A DNA stretch of 64,000 nucleotides from Chitinophaga sedimenti (GTDB lineage Bacteria > Bacteroidota > Bacteroidia > Chitinophagales > Chitinophagaceae). The DNA is taken from NCBI RefSeq assembly GCF_023156195.1, contig NZ_JAKUKA010000001.1, forward strand, positions 2,418,001 to 2,482,000, read 5' to 3'. This document shows positions 31,009-40,323 of this stretch, in pieces. Both the position numbers and the translations under genes were made by a program. Numbering within the stretch: the stretch's first letter is position 1; the number at the start of each line of letters is the position of its first letter. The notes under the pieces were generated by a model, which made no database searches, had not been told where the DNA came from, and saw only the letters and a program-made list of their open reading frames with translations.

Positions 31009-32299
31009 ATGAAACCGTTTCTCCCTTTTATACTGATAGTGGCCTTTTTACGGGCTGTAAAACACCCGGTCCCGGACTGTTCGGCAGTCGGACCCCGCAT
31101 GAGATTTATACTGCCCGCCTCAGCGACGCCGGCCTGGATAAAACCGCCCTTGGTGTATTGTGGACGGGAGCGGCCGCACAAAGCCTTGCCCAACCATCGC
31201 CAGTCACCATCCCGTACAGCGAAGAAGGCTATTTCGCAGCCGAAAAACCAATTGCCATAGGCTTAAGCTTTCCCATAACGCGGGGTGAAAAACTGCGTAT
31301 TACCCTCTCCGTTACCTCGCGCCCGAAAGCCGTGGTATATATGGATTTATGGGAACCGGGCAGCAATGGCCCCAAAGCAGTGGCCGCAGCCGATACCGCC
31401 ACGAATGTATTGGAATACGAAGCCGCATCTAATGGCAGTTTATTCCTGCGCATGCAGCCGGAACTACTTACCAGCGGGGCTTATACTTTATCCATCACCG
31501 CCGGTCCCTCGCTGGCCTTTCCAGTACAGGGCGGCAACCGCAGCAGTATTGGCAGCTTCTGGGGCGCCGCCCGCGACGCAGGTGCACGCCGCCACGAGGG
31601 TATCGACATATTCGGAAAGAAACGCACACCGTTACTCGCTGTCGCAAATGGAAGCGTGTACCGCGTGGAAGAAACGAACCTGGGTGGAAAAGTGGTATGG
31701 TTAAGGCCGGAAGGGAAGCCTTATCACGTTTATTATGCTCACCTGGACGAGCAGCTGGTGCGTTCCGGACAACAGGTGCGCGCAGGCGATACCCTGGGAT
31801 TGCTGGGGAATACGGGCAACGCCAAAAATACTTCGCCGCATCTGCATTTCGGCATTTACGCCACCGGTGGTGCAGTAGATCCTTTGCCATTTGTGAACCC
31901 GCAGGTGAAAACGCCGCCACGTATCACAGGCAGCGGAAATATAGGAATGGTGCGTACAAAACAGCCGGTCAAGGTGTATGCCGCGCCGGACGGAGATACA
32001 ACCTTCCGCCACCTGCCGCAAAACACGCCATTAAACGTGCTGGCTGCACTGGGCAACTACTACAGGGTAGTATTGCCCGATCAATCTTCGGGCTACGTGA
32101 ATAGCAGCGCAGTAACGGCAATGAGTTCCCCCTGAGACAATTAAAAGTACCCTCCGCCGTGGCACTCCGCGAAGCGCCGGATTCCCTCGCCGCGCGGAAA
32201 GCACAAGTGTCCCAGGGCGCTACCGTAGCAGTATTGGGTTCATATAACCAATACCACTACGTGCAACACCAGGAAACAGCAGGGTGGATCAAACTGTAG
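31009..32299 (+). CDS. M23-family peptidase lipoprotein with C-terminal SH3-like domains (frame slips twice)
   Basis: About 430 residues. Reading the T5 run at 31045-31049 as T6 gives a lipobox AFFTGC, so this is a lipoprotein. The LytM/M23 zinc peptidase domain has RRHEGIDIFGKK (His and Asp ligands) and the HLHFG motif. It cuts peptide cross-links in peptidoglycan. Two SH3-like repeats follow (PVKVYAAPDGDTTF and KVPSAVALREAPDS); the second is restored by C5 to C6 at 32128-32132. The stop overlaps the convergent AHSA1 gene by 11 nt. Confidence 0.88.
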
Positions 32300-32713
32300 C
32301 GAGAAACTTGGGTAACGCCTCGTTAGCGAAGTAATTCCAGCCGCCGGCAAAGCTCTCCCTGCGGAAAGAACTAAGCGGAGGAAAGGTTTCCAGGCCGGCA
32401 TGCGTAAGTTTCAGGCGGGTTTTGCCCCCTTCATCAAACAGTTCGATCGTGAGCAAAGAACTGCCCTCATACCCTTCATATGCCCGGTATAAGCGATCTT
32501 TTTCTGCTCCTCCACCGCCGTTACACGGCATAAATGATTAAACCGGAGATCGCCATCGTTGCCAATGAACGAAAACTCCTGTCCGACAACCGGTGCAAAA
32601 TCCGGCACGTCAAAGTACCATTGCTTCATCTGCGCCTTGTCGGTAAGGGCTTTCCAGACTTTTGCTACAGGGTGATCATATGTTCTTTCGATCACAAAGG
32701 GTGCATGTTCCAT
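32289..32713 (-). CDS. AHSA1/START-type SRPBCC protein (frame slips once)
   Basis: About 141 residues. The start MEHAPFVIERTYDHPVAKVW and the end ESFAGGWNYFANEALPKFL are typical of AHSA1-like SRPBCC proteins, which bind hydrophobic ligands or act as stress co-factors. Where the plus strand shows CCGG at 32484-32487, restoring CCAGG (CCTGG on the coding strand) yields KIAYTWAYEGYEG, with the conserved YTW. It is divergent from the DUF2809 gene. Confidence 0.83.
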
Positions 32714-32802
32714 ATAAAAAAGTTTATTGTAACCAATCGGTTTCAAACTTAAATAAAACCTATTGGTTACACAAATTTATTTTAGGGAAGGTAACTTGCC
32801 GC

Positions 32803-33198
32803 ATGTTTCGATTTCACAAACGTTACTTCCTGCTGTCATTTTCTTTATTATTGGTAGAAATCCTGATTGCCCTTTACGTCCGCGACGAGTTTATCAGACC
32901 TTACTTTGGCGATTTCCTGGCCGTCATCTGGCTGTATTGCACGCTAAAAGCCTTCGTAAATCTTCCGGTGAAGGTAGCCGCTACCTGTGTCCTACTCTTC
33001 GCCTATGCGCTGGAAACCGCCCAACACTTCCAACTCGTAAAAGTGCTCGGCCTCTCCCATTCCCGCTTCTTTAACGTCTTAATCGGCAACCGCTTCGAGT
33101 GGGTCGATATGGCTGCCTATACGCTGGGCATTGCGACCGTTATCCTCCTTGAAGGTTGGAAAAAGAAGACGCCCGCAAAAACGTCCACCGGCGCATGA
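32803..33198 (+). CDS. DUF2809 membrane protein
   Basis: An intact gene of 131 residues starting at ATG 32803 (MFRFHKRYF). Four hydrophobic segments and the family patterns IRPYFGDFLAVIWLYC, ALETAQHFQLV and NRFEWVDMAAYTLG support DUF2809, a VanZ-like inner-membrane family of unknown role. It ends 13 bp from the convergent ThuA gene. Confidence 0.8.
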   Translation: MFRFHKRYFLLSFSLLLVEILIALYVRDEFIRPYFGDFLAVIWLYCTLKAFVNLPVKVAATCVLLFAYALETAQHFQLVKVLGLSHSRFFNVLIGNRFEWVDMAAYTLGIATVILLEGWKKKTPAKTSTGA

Positions 33199-33211
33199 CC
33201 TTAACCGCGCG

Positions 33212-34018
33212 CTATTTTTTGCCCAGCCATAGCAAAGCATCCGGGACCATCCGCTGTTGCAGTACATTCGCGAACGTTAGCGACAACTCGCGGTTGGTCT
33301 TTCCTTCGTAATCGATATCGTTATGCCCCATGTTCACATACAGCATGCGGTAGCGGGTATTTGTCCACACCACGGGGTAGTAGCCACTGTGCCATATTTC
33401 CCATTGCTTGGGCCCGGTACCCAAAGGAAAGCTGCTTTTATCAATAGACAGCAGGATGCGGATATGCGCACTGTCGCGCAGATCATGCTGCCAGCTGTAC
33501 CACTCATTGGGCGCGGAGCGGAAGGTATCGGGCAAATGTTGCGTAACAGGATGCGGCCGGTTCTCCACCTTCAATACCGCCGATGTAGGCCGCCAGGTAT
33601 TACCCTTATATTGTCCTGCTCCCAGGAATCTTTCATGATACCAGTCCCAGTTCTGCGGATAACCCGAGGGCGTAAGGGCAAAAGCCGAAAAGTGAAAGCC
33701 GATCCAGGCGCCGCCATTTTCCATATACTGCTCAAATGCCTTGCGCTGATCCGCCGAATCGGGCCGGGTATCGAGAAACAGTACTACCTGGTAACGCGAT
33801 AAAAACTGAGGGTTCATGTTACGCCAGTCGTTGGTAGCATCATAGTGGAAGTTATGTTTAGCGGCAGTTTCCGCTAACCAGCGGTTGGCTTCTTGCACAT
33901 AACTGACGTGCGCACGGTCGTTGATACCGGTATAAAAACCGATCACATTAAAAGCAGGCTGCTGGCTCAAAGCCGCAAGGGGAGATATCAATATGAAAAA
34001 TAAGAGAACGCGGAACAT
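33212..34018 (-). CDS. Exported ThuA-domain protein
   Basis: An intact gene of 268 residues, start chosen at 34018 (MFRVLLFFILISPLAALSQQ) because this is a clean signal peptide. The ThuA domain, a class I glutamine-amidotransferase-like fold linked to sugar metabolism, shows VIGFYTGINDRAHVSY, YMENGGAWIGFHFSAF and RMLYVNMGHNDIDYEG. Family members occur with sugar dehydrogenases. It is the last gene of the SDR-lactonase-ThuA set, though a terminator lies between it and the lactonase. Confidence 0.85.
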   Translation of the reverse strand: MFRVLLFFILISPLAALSQQPAFNVIGFYTGINDRAHVSYVQEANRWLAETAAKHNFHYDATNDWRNMNPQFLSRYQVVLFLDTRPDSADQRKAFEQYMENGGAWIGFHFSAFALTPSGYPQNWDWYHERFLGAGQYKGNTWRPTSAVLKVENRPHPVTQHLPDTFRSAPNEWYSWQHDLRDSAHIRILLSIDKSSFPLGTGPKQWEIWHSGYYPVVWTNTRYRMLYVNMGHNDIDYEGKTNRELSLTFANVLQQRMVPDALLWLGKK

Positions 34019-34050
34019 ACAGTAAGATAGACAAAGGGGCGCATAAAACA

Positions 34051-34071
34051 AAAGGGGCACCAGGCCCCTTT
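34051..34071 (-). terminator. Terminator after the lactonase gene
   Basis: AAAGGGGC (34051-34058) and GCCCCTTT (34064-34071) with a 5-nt loop; the minus strand continues TTGTTTTA. It separates the lactonase from ThuA. Confidence 0.75.
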
Positions 34072-34094
34072 CATCGATATTATTTGTCAATTTG

Positions 34095-35213
34095 TTATGG
34101 TAAGACAACGCAAACCGGGGCGGGCACGCTGATCGTTTGTCCCGCGTCACTCAGTTTACCCGTATGTTTATCACGGCGGAACACCACGATGTTATTCGTT
34201 TGCTGATTTGCTACCAGCAACAACCCGCCGTCCGGCGTAATCATAAAGTTACGCGGTCCCTTGCCCTGTGTGGACTCATGGCCTACGAGCGACAGCTTCC
34301 CATGATCTATCTTAAAAATAGCGATGTTGTTAAGATCACCGCGATTGGTCATATACAGGTATTTGCCGTCCGGCGAAATATGAATGTCCGCACTGCCAAA
34401 GTTCGATCCTTTATAATCAGCTGTATTCGTTGATATCGTCTGAATCGGCGTCAGCTTACGATCGGCGTAAGTAAAAGCTGTTACAAACCCGGTCATTTCA
34501 TGCACGATATAAGCCGTTTTACCGTTAGGATGAAACACGAGATGCCTCGGCCCACCACCCGGCGCAATTGCCGCAAATGGTTGTGCGGAAGGCGTTAGCG
34601 GTTCCTTAGCAGCCGGATTGAAATCGTACATCATGATTTTATCCGTACCCAGATCAGGCGCGAATACCTGCTTACCGTCCGGCGAAAACGTGACCTGGTG
34701 TACGTGCGGCTCGCGCTGCCGCGCTTTGTCCGGCCCCGACCCTTTCATCTGGATCACCTGTACCGGCGCACCTACATGGCCATCTGCTTTTACCGGCAAT
34801 ACAGATAAACTGCCGCCACCGTAGTTACCGGTGAATACAAACTTTCCCCCTTTATCCATATTGATATGCGCGGGGCCGCCACTACCAACCTTTTCCTCGT
34901 TCAGCAGCTGCAGTTTACCGCTGGCTTTGTCGAACGACAGTGCATACACACTATTCCGCGATTCGCTGGCCGCATACACGAACTTCCCATTCGGCGCCAC
35001 GGTCACGAACGACGGGTCTTTTAACCCCTCCGCCACGCTCACCGGTTCAGCTTTACCTGTAGTAGTATTCAGCTTGTAAACGTAGATACCTTTACTTTCT
35101 CCCGAGGTATATGTACCTATCAACATAAAGTGATCTTTGGCCTTGGGCGGCTCGGTCGCTCCGGATATGAGGGGCGCGAGCATAAGGCAGCATTGTAAAA
35201 ATGTATGACGCAT
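34095..35213 (-). CDS. Exported lactonase, seven-bladed propeller type
   Basis: An intact gene of 372 residues starting at ATG 35213. A signal peptide precedes a 6-phosphogluconolactonase-like (YbhE/Pgl type) beta-propeller with repeats such as YTSGESKGIYVY, HINMDKGGKFVFTGNYGGG, REPHVHQVTFSPDGKQVFAPDLG and ITPDGGLLLVANQQTNNIVVF. Being exported, it should act on a free sugar lactone. It lies 16 bp after a sugar dehydrogenase-like SDR, which would supply that lactone. Confidence 0.87.
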   Translation of the reverse strand: MRHTFLQCCLMLAPLISGATEPPKAKDHFMLIGTYTSGESKGIYVYKLNTTTGKAEPVSVAEGLKDPSFVTVAPNGKFVYAASESRNSVYALSFDKASGKLQLLNEEKVGSGGPAHINMDKGGKFVFTGNYGGGSLSVLPVKADGHVGAPVQVIQMKGSGPDKARQREPHVHQVTFSPDGKQVFAPDLGTDKIMMYDFNPAAKEPLTPSAQPFAAIAPGGGPRHLVFHPNGKTAYIVHEMTGFVTAFTYADRKLTPIQTISTNTADYKGSNFGSADIHISPDGKYLYMTNRGDLNNIAIFKIDHGKLSLVGHESTQGKGPRNFMITPDGGLLLVANQQTNNIVVFRRDKHTGKLSDAGQTISVPAPVCVVLP

Positions 35214-35229
35214 AACACAAAATACCAAA

Positions 35230-36036
35230 TCAACCGTTATCTGCAAAGCCGGGGTATAAGGTCATACCTCCGTCGATGTAGTGGGTGGCCCCCGTTACAT
35301 AGTCGCTTTCGTCGGAAGCCAGCCACAGTGCCTGCTTTGCCACATCTTCAGGCTGACCGATGCGACCATAGGGAATCAACTCAAGCAATTTATTAAGTGC
35401 CTCGTCCGTTCCCCAGGCCTCTTTATTGATAGGCGTCTGGATAGCGCCCGGCGATATGCTGTTTACCCGAATTTTCTTCGGCGCCAGTTCCTGTGCAAGG
35501 CTCTTCATGAGCATCATTACGCCACCCTTGCTGGCTGCATAGTTAACATGGCCGGCCCAGGGAATAACGTCGTGCACGCTGCTGATACAGATAATTTTAC
35601 CCAAAGCCTTACTTACGCCGCGCATCCCCTGTTTGAGAAAGATGTTCACCGCTTCACGGGCGCAGAGAAACTGGCCGGTGAGATTGGTATTGATCACCTG
35701 GTTCCATTCGTCCAGGCTCATCTCGTGAAAAGCTTTGTCGCGCTGAATACCCGAATTGTTTACCGGGATATCCACATACCCAAAAGCCGCTATACACTTT
35801 GCAAACATTTGCTTCACATCGGCTTCTTCGCCAACATCAGCGCCCACGGCAATGGCGCGGCCACCGCGCTCCTCGATGCGTTTAACCACCGCCTCGGCCT
35901 CATCGTCGCCCGAGTGGTAGTTCACCACGACATTGGCGCCCGCCGATGCCAGTTCAAGTGCAATAGCCTCTCCGAGACCGCTGCTGGATCCTGTTACAAT
36001 CGCTGTTTGTCCGTTCAGTTTTAACGTAGTTTCCAC
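35230..36036 (-). CDS. Short-chain dehydrogenase, glucose 1-dehydrogenase-like
   Basis: An intact gene of about 268 residues if it starts at GTG 36036; an in-frame ATG at 36069 would add 11 residues. Classical SDR features: TGSSSGLGEA cofactor loop, NNSGIQRD, the catalytic set in CISSVHDVIPWAGHVNYAASKGG and the end DYVTGATHYIDGGMTL. The closest type oxidises D-glucose to gluconolactone with NAD(P). The lactonase follows at once, a consistent two-step route to the sugar acid, although this enzyme is cytoplasmic and the lactonase exported. Confidence 0.85.
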   Translation of the reverse strand: METTLKLNGQTAIVTGSSSGLGEAIALELASAGANVVVNYHSGDDEAEAVVKRIEERGGRAIAVGADVGEEADVKQMFAKCIAAFGYVDIPVNNSGIQRDKAFHEMSLDEWNQVINTNLTGQFLCAREAVNIFLKQGMRGVSKALGKIICISSVHDVIPWAGHVNYAASKGGVMMLMKSLAQELAPKKIRVNSISPGAIQTPINKEAWGTDEALNKLLELIPYGRIGQPEDVAKQALWLASDESDYVTGATHYIDGGMTLYPGFADNG

Positions 36037-36100
36037 GTGCTGATTTTTTGGGTGAAATGATAACAACAACTCCCGGGGTCAAATACTATTCCATATCTTT

Positions 36101-36108
36101 CAAAGATA
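36101..36108 (-). promoter_or_regulatory. -7 box of the SDR-lactonase operon
   Basis: The minus strand reads TATCTTTG, exact TAnnTTTG. A CTG instead of TTG lies 18 bp upstream. The box is half of a small palindrome (ATCTTTCAAAGAT). Confidence 0.5.
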
Positions 36109-36242
36109 GCTTACAGCGGTTATACCCAGCTGCCTTCACCGCTGTAAAACTGCATTGGGGAAGTGTAATTTTTTTATCTATCTTGATTAAAACCGATAAT
36201 GTACAAATGGAGATAGCAGGATGAAGCGTCCTTTATCCGATT

Positions 36243-36271
36243 AAAAGTGTGGCGATGCGCCGCACTTTTTT
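36243..36271. terminator. Second hairpin downstream of DUF4197
   Basis: AAAAGTG with GGCG (36243-36254) pairs with CGCC and CACTTTTT (36258-36271). It works on either strand and lies behind the main DUF4197 terminator. Confidence 0.6.
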
Positions 36272-36285
36272 ATGGCATTAAAAAA

Positions 36286-36304
36286 GGCGGCTATTGCAGC
36301 CGCC
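36286..36304 (-). terminator. Terminator of the DUF4197 gene
   Basis: GGCGGCT (36286-36292) and AGCCGCC (36298-36304) with a 5-nt loop; the minus strand continues TTTTTT. Confidence 0.8.
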
Positions 36305-36311
36305 TCTATAT

Positions 36312-37036
36312 TTATCTGTTCGTTGCCAATGAGCTGCCAAATACTGTTTTCAGCAATTCGGTCACCCGCGCGGCCGGATCTCTCCTGATTTTCGCTTCTT
36401 CTACGGCCACTTCATGAAAAATGCCGGCTATCGCTTTTTCCGTTACGTAGGCTGTAAGGTTAGTATTTACCGGTGTTTTCGAGAACTTGTTGTATACGGT
36501 AAACACATCTTCCCAATATTTGGTCGCATCTACGTTTTTCAACGCTTGCTGGATCACCGGGCTGAACGCATTGGTGAGCGCCGCCGTGGTTTTACCTTTA
36601 AAGTAGCTGGTAGCCGCACTATCGTTTCCCCTTAATATGCCCAATGCATCCGTAATGGTCATCCCCTGGATAGCGCTTACAAAAATGGGGGTAGCTGCCT
36701 TTGCCGCTTCTTCCGCACCACGGTTCATGGCTAATATAGCCTTGTCCACCACACTGCCTAAGCCTACATTACGCAAGGTCGATTCTACCTTCACCGCCTC
36801 CGGCGGCATCAGTATTTTCAACGCCGCATTGGCGAAAAAGCCGTTGGCAGCCGACAAGCGATTGGTACTGTTCTGCGTACCAATGGTAAGCGCTTCCTTC
36901 AGACCATTGGCGATCTGGAAGGTGTTCGGCTGTCCAGTGCCCGTGGTGGCGGGCAAATTATTCAGAATCTGCTGCGTGGTTTCGCAACCGGAAAAAGGAG
37001 CACCAGTGCTGCTGCTGGTAATAAAAGACGCTTCAT
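36312..37036 (-). CDS. DUF4197 lipoprotein (frame slips near the N-terminus)
   Basis: About 242 residues. MKRLLLPAAALVLLF followed, after repair near 36998, by GCETTQQIL gives a lipoprotein signal. The body matches DUF4197: GLKEALTIGTQNSTNRLSA, GFFANAALKILMPPEA, MNRGAEEAAKAATPIFV and YWEDVFTVYNKF. The function of this family, found across Gram-negative bacteria, is unknown. The error site is ambiguous: either one base is extra or two are missing in CTTTTCCGG. Confidence 0.82.
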
Positions 37037-37064
37037 ATGCGGTGTATTGCTTGCAATTTGAGGG

Positions 37065-37072
37065 CAAATATA
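37065..37072 (-). promoter_or_regulatory. -7 box of the DUF4197 gene
   Basis: The minus strand reads TATATTTG, exact TAnnTTTG, 28 bp before the ATG at 37036. No clear -33 element. Confidence 0.45.
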
Positions 37073-37209
37073 ATACCTCTTTCCGTACAGGTATAGAAAT
37101 ACTACTAAACCGTTGCTAATATAGAGATTAATGCTTCTTTTGTTAAAAAACCGTTATCCGTAACTAACATTAAAATAATTTTTGCATCTTGTTGAAAATT
37201 ATTATTTAA

Positions 37210-38229
37210 ATGTTTAAACGATCCCTTACCCTTACCCTGTTAATCTGTCTTTCCTTATTTGGCGTGAAGGCTGCCCCTGCGCAAGACACTACTGATGTTG
37301 AGGATTTGTTGGCCACCATGCAGATGATGGATTCTGTCAACGCCTCCTTTAAGTTCCAAACCGGTAAAATAGACCTGAGCAACGGCCAGATCTCATTGAA
37401 CATTCCTGCCGGTTTTAAATTCGGATGCTGCCCAAAGCCGAAGAGTACTGGTAGATGTATGGGGCAACCCTCCTTCTGCTGCTGCGGATGTCCGGGTATG
37501 ATTTTCCCGGCTAACCGCGAGGTATTGCAGGATAGTAGCTATTCTTTCGTGGTAACCTACGAAGAAACCGGCTACGTAAAAGACGATGACGCCGCCGAAA
37601 TCGACTACGACAAAATGTTGAAGCAGATGAAGGAAGACGAAGTTGCCGAAAATGAAGAACGCGCCAAGCAGGGATACTTCACCATCCACACGGTGGGTTG
37701 GGCACAAAAGCCTTTCTACGACAAGCAACGTAATGTTCTGCACTGGGCGCAGGAGTTCCGTGCCGGCGATGCGGAAGTGAATACGCTCAACTATGATGTG
37801 CGTGTACTCGGCCGTAAAGGCGTACTGTCGCTTCGCGCTATCAGCACCATCAACGAACTGCCGCTGGTAAACGCCAACATCGACCAGATCCTGAACATCG
37901 CAAGCTTTAATAAGAATTATGCTTACAGTGACTTCGATTCTGGTTTGGATAAGGTAGCCGCTGTTGGTATTGGTGGCCTCGTCGCCGGTAAAGTACTGGC
38001 CAAAGCAGGCTTCTTTGCGATAGTATTGAAATTCCTGGCCGCCGGCTGGAAATTCATCGTATTCGGCTTTGTTGCCATCGGTGCATGGGTGCGCAAGCTG
38101 ATCACCGGCAGGAAGAAAAATAACGAAGCGCCTGCGTATGTCACGGAAGAAAGACCGGAAGAAGCAGTGGTCGTTGTGGACGAGCAGCCTGCCGCGGATA
38201 CCACCGACAACGGGCAACGACAAGTGTAA
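37210..38229 (+). CDS. DUF2167 membrane-anchored protein (two errors that cancel)
   Basis: About 340 residues with a signal peptide (ending AAPAQ), a DUF2167 domain and a C-terminal membrane region (about 255-300) followed by an acidic tail. The literal reading has a strange Cys-rich segment at 37420-37495. In the other frame the same bases read DAAQSRRVLVDVWGNPPSAAADV, cut here by its neighbours, which is the family core. Restoring CCTGG at 37422 and again at 37492 fixes both ends (FLD and VLGMIFPANREV). So the Cys-rich stretch is an artefact. Function is unknown; it is an envelope protein. Confidence 0.85.
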   Translation: MFKRSLTLTLLICLSLFGVKAAPAQDTTDVEDLLATMQMMDSVNASFKFQTGKIDLSNGQISLNIPAGFKFGCCPKPKSTGRCMGQPSFCCCGCPGMIFPANREVLQDSSYSFVVTYEETGYVKDDDAAEIDYDKMLKQMKEDEVAENEERAKQGYFTIHTVGWAQKPFYDKQRNVLHWAQEFRAGDAEVNTLNYDVRVLGRKGVLSLRAISTINELPLVNANIDQILNIASFNKNYAYSDFDSGLDKVAAVGIGGLVAGKVLAKAGFFAIVLKFLAAGWKFIVFGFVAIGAWVRKLITGRKKNNEAPAYVTEERPEEAVVVVDEQPAADTTDNGQRQV

Positions 38230-38252
38230 CAATCTTCTTTATGTTAATAGCT

Positions 38253-38280
38253 GTGCAATCCGGAAGGGTTGCACTTTTTT
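38253..38280. terminator. Terminator between DUF2167 and queG
   Basis: GTGCAATCC (38253-38261) and GGGTTGCAC (38266-38274) with one G-U pair and a GGAA tetraloop, followed by T6. It sits between convergent genes. Confidence 0.85.
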
Positions 38281-38281
38281 A

Positions 38282-39211
38282 TTACTCACCTGGCCGGAGG
38301 AACTTGAGGTTCCTGCGGATACCCGCGTATTTGCTACGTTTCAACGGCGACTGGCGGAATATCTTTTAAATTCCTCTTCTGTCATCTCCTCCCACTGCTT
38401 TGTAGAGAAATTAAGCACCTCGGGCACGGGCGTAAAGTCGATGTCGTTATGCGGTTTCGAAAAGCGGTTCCAGGGACAAACATCCTGGCAGATATCGCAG
38501 CCAAACATCCAGCCTTCGAACTGGCCCTTCATTTTATCGGGGATGAGCTGGTCTTTTAGTTCGATGGTGAAATAGGAAATACAGCGGCTGCCGTCTACCA
38601 CCGTTGGGGAAGTGAGGGCGCCGGTGGGACAGGCGTCCGGCAGCGCGTGCAGGAACCGCAGTAATCGCCGGTGACGGCATCGTATACCAGCGGCACGTCT
38701 ACGATCAGCGTGGCGATAAAGAAGAACGAACCTGCCTGTTTGTGGATGAGGTTCCCGTTTTTACCGATCCAGCCTAAACCGCTCTTTTTGCCCAGCTACG
38801 TTCCAGGACCGGGGCGGAATCTACAAACCCGCGTCCGTGAATTTCCCCGATCTGTTCCTCCATATCGGCCAGCAAATGGTTCAAACGTGTGCGGATCACT
38901 TCGTGGTAATCTTTTCCATAAGCGTATTTGGCGATTTTAGGCGCCCCCTCCACCTGTTGCTGCGATGGGTAATAATTGAGCAGCAAAGTGATCACCGACT
39001 GTGCATTATCCACCAGTTTCCGCGGATCGATGCGCTTATCAAAGTAATTCTCCATGTACTGCATATTGCCGTGCATGCCCTTGTTCAGCCATTGCTCCAG
39101 GCGATAGGCGTCTTCATCCAGTTGTTCGGCTTTGGCAATACCACAGTGATCGAAGCCCAGTTCACGGGCCCGTTGCTTGATAAAACGCGTGTATTGATCC
39201 ACCGGCAGCAT
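38282..39211 (-). CDS. queG: Epoxyqueuosine reductase QueG (frame slips three times)
   Basis: About 310 residues. QueG is the cobalamin- and iron-sulfur-dependent enzyme for the last step of queuosine synthesis in tRNA. N-terminal signs are [12 protein letters not shown] and [20 protein letters not shown]; the two 4Fe-4S motifs are CGSCTRCLDACPTGA and [11 protein letters not shown]. Repairs: A5 to A6 at 38785-38789, CCGG to CCAGG at 38637-38640 (giving CLDACP), and A4 to A5 at 38364-38367, which extends the end to [16 protein letters not shown] and moves the stop to 38282. Each repair restores a conserved family stretch. Confidence 0.9.
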
Positions 39212-39288
39212 AAGGGCGCAAGTTACGAAACATTTCAACGGCCGTGGCATGCGTATTGATTAGCTAGATTAACCAAAACAGCTTCACC

Positions 39289-39498
39289 ATGAGAACACTT
39301 GGCATCATCCTGATTATCGTTGGCATCGCCATGATCGTATTCCGCGGCTTTTCCGTACAAACAGAAAAAGAAGTGGCTAACATCGGCCCATTGGAAATCA
39401 ACAAGAAAGAGAATAAATGGATTGGCTGGCCCACTTATGCAGGCGCAGTAGTAGCGATTGCAGGTATCGTGATGGTGGTTACAGGGAAAAGGAAATAA
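39289..39498 (+). CDS. Small two-helix membrane protein
   Basis: An intact gene of 69 residues: a membrane helix (LGIILIIVGIAMIVF), a short polar middle (VANIGPLEINKKENKWI) and a second helix (AGAVVAIAGIVMVV) ending KRK. The conserved middle and size match a widespread DUF-type family of unknown function. The stop codon lies inside the left arm of the following terminator. Confidence 0.7.
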   Translation: MRTLGIILIIVGIAMIVFRGFSVQTEKEVANIGPLEINKKENKWIGWPTYAGAVVAIAGIVMVVTGKRK

Positions 39499-39523
39499 CG
39501 CGCCCACAACATGCAGGCGCGTT
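39497..39523. terminator. Terminator between convergent genes
   Basis: AACGCGCC (39497-39504) and GGCGCGTT (39516-39523) form a perfect 8-bp stem. T-runs are short on both sides. Confidence 0.55.
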
Positions 39524-39529
39524 CCAATA

Positions 39530-40249
39530 TTAGGGGTTGGTAGACCACAAACCGGCGGATTTCAATACCACACGCGGATTTAACTTCAGCTGGCTCACTA
39601 CGAACTCGGCCAGGTCTTCCGCCTGCATTACCTTATCCGGGTTGCCATCTGTCAGTTTCAGTTCAATGGCCATATCGGTACCAACAGTGCTGGGAGTAAG
39701 CGCACTTACACGAATGTTGTGTTTGCGCACTTCCAGCATCAATGATTCTGTGAGCCCCAGCAGGCCGAATTTTGACGCGCTGTAAGCACTGGTCAGCGGT
39801 GCGCCGCGTTGTCCGGCTGTGGATGAAATATTGATGATATCGCCGCCTTTGCGTTCGATCATGCCCGGCAATACAGCACGGGTCACGTAATACACGCCCA
39901 GCAGGTTTACTTTAATAATGTTTTCCCATTCTTCCGGGTCAAGGTCCAGGAAGCCGCCGAAACTAGCGATACCCGCGTTGTTCAGCAAGATGTTCGCAGG
40001 ACCTGCTTCCGCCTCCAGTTTGGCCACCGCTGCTTCTACCGCTTCACGGTCGGACACATCGGCCACGGCGATAGCTACCTTTACGCCACTGTCTTTTAAC
40101 AGCGCCGCCGTTTCTTCGAGCGTAGCGGCCGAACGACCCATCAGCCCGATGTTTACGCCTTCCGCCGCCAGGGCTACCGCCAATGCCTTCCCTATTCCCC
40201 TTCCTCCGCCGGTGATCAGCGCGGTTTTTCCTTTTAATAACACTGCCAT
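39530..40249 (-). CDS. Short-chain dehydrogenase, FabG-like
   Basis: An intact gene of 239 residues: cofactor loop [19 protein letters not shown], catalytic [19 protein letters not shown] and substrate loop [13 protein letters not shown]. It belongs to the 3-ketoacyl-ACP reductase-like branch of cytoplasmic SDRs, but without fatty-acid genes nearby the substrate is open. Its promoter overlaps that of the divergent aldose epimerase gene. Confidence 0.85.
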   Translation of the reverse strand: MAVLLKGKTALITGGGRGIGKALAVALAAEGVNIGLMGRSAATLEETAALLKDSGVKVAIAVADVSDREAVEAAVAKLEAEAGPANILLNNAGIASFGGFLDLDPEEWENIIKVNLLGVYYVTRAVLPGMIERKGGDIINISSTAGQRGAPLTSAYSASKFGLLGLTESLMLEVRKHNIRVSALTPSTVGTDMAIELKLTDGNPDKVMQAEDLAEFVVSQLKLNPRVVLKSAGLWSTNP

Positions 40250-40265
40250 AAGTTCCTGTTTTAAT

Positions 40266-40296
40266 TTGCTGCCAAAGGTAGCGAACTTTATATTTG
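40266..40296 (+). promoter_or_regulatory. Promoter of the aldose epimerase gene
   Basis: TTG (40266-40268), a 20-bp spacer and TATATTTG (40289-40296). The ATG at 40324 is 27 bp further. It overlaps the opposing promoter of the SDR gene along almost its whole length. Confidence 0.65.
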
Positions 40297-40301
40297 TACA
40301 A
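40273..40301 (-). promoter_or_regulatory. Promoter of the FabG-like gene
   Basis: On the minus strand: TTG (40301-40299), an 18-bp spacer and TACCTTTG (40280-40273). The ATG at 40249 is 23 bp further. Confidence 0.65.
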
Positions 40302-40323
40302 CAAGACCGAAAAACACAGGAAC

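Noticed and set aside
35281..36024. A 247-codon open frame opposite the SDR gene
   Set aside because: Shadow of an intact SDR with all catalytic motifs; no promoter or motif of its own.
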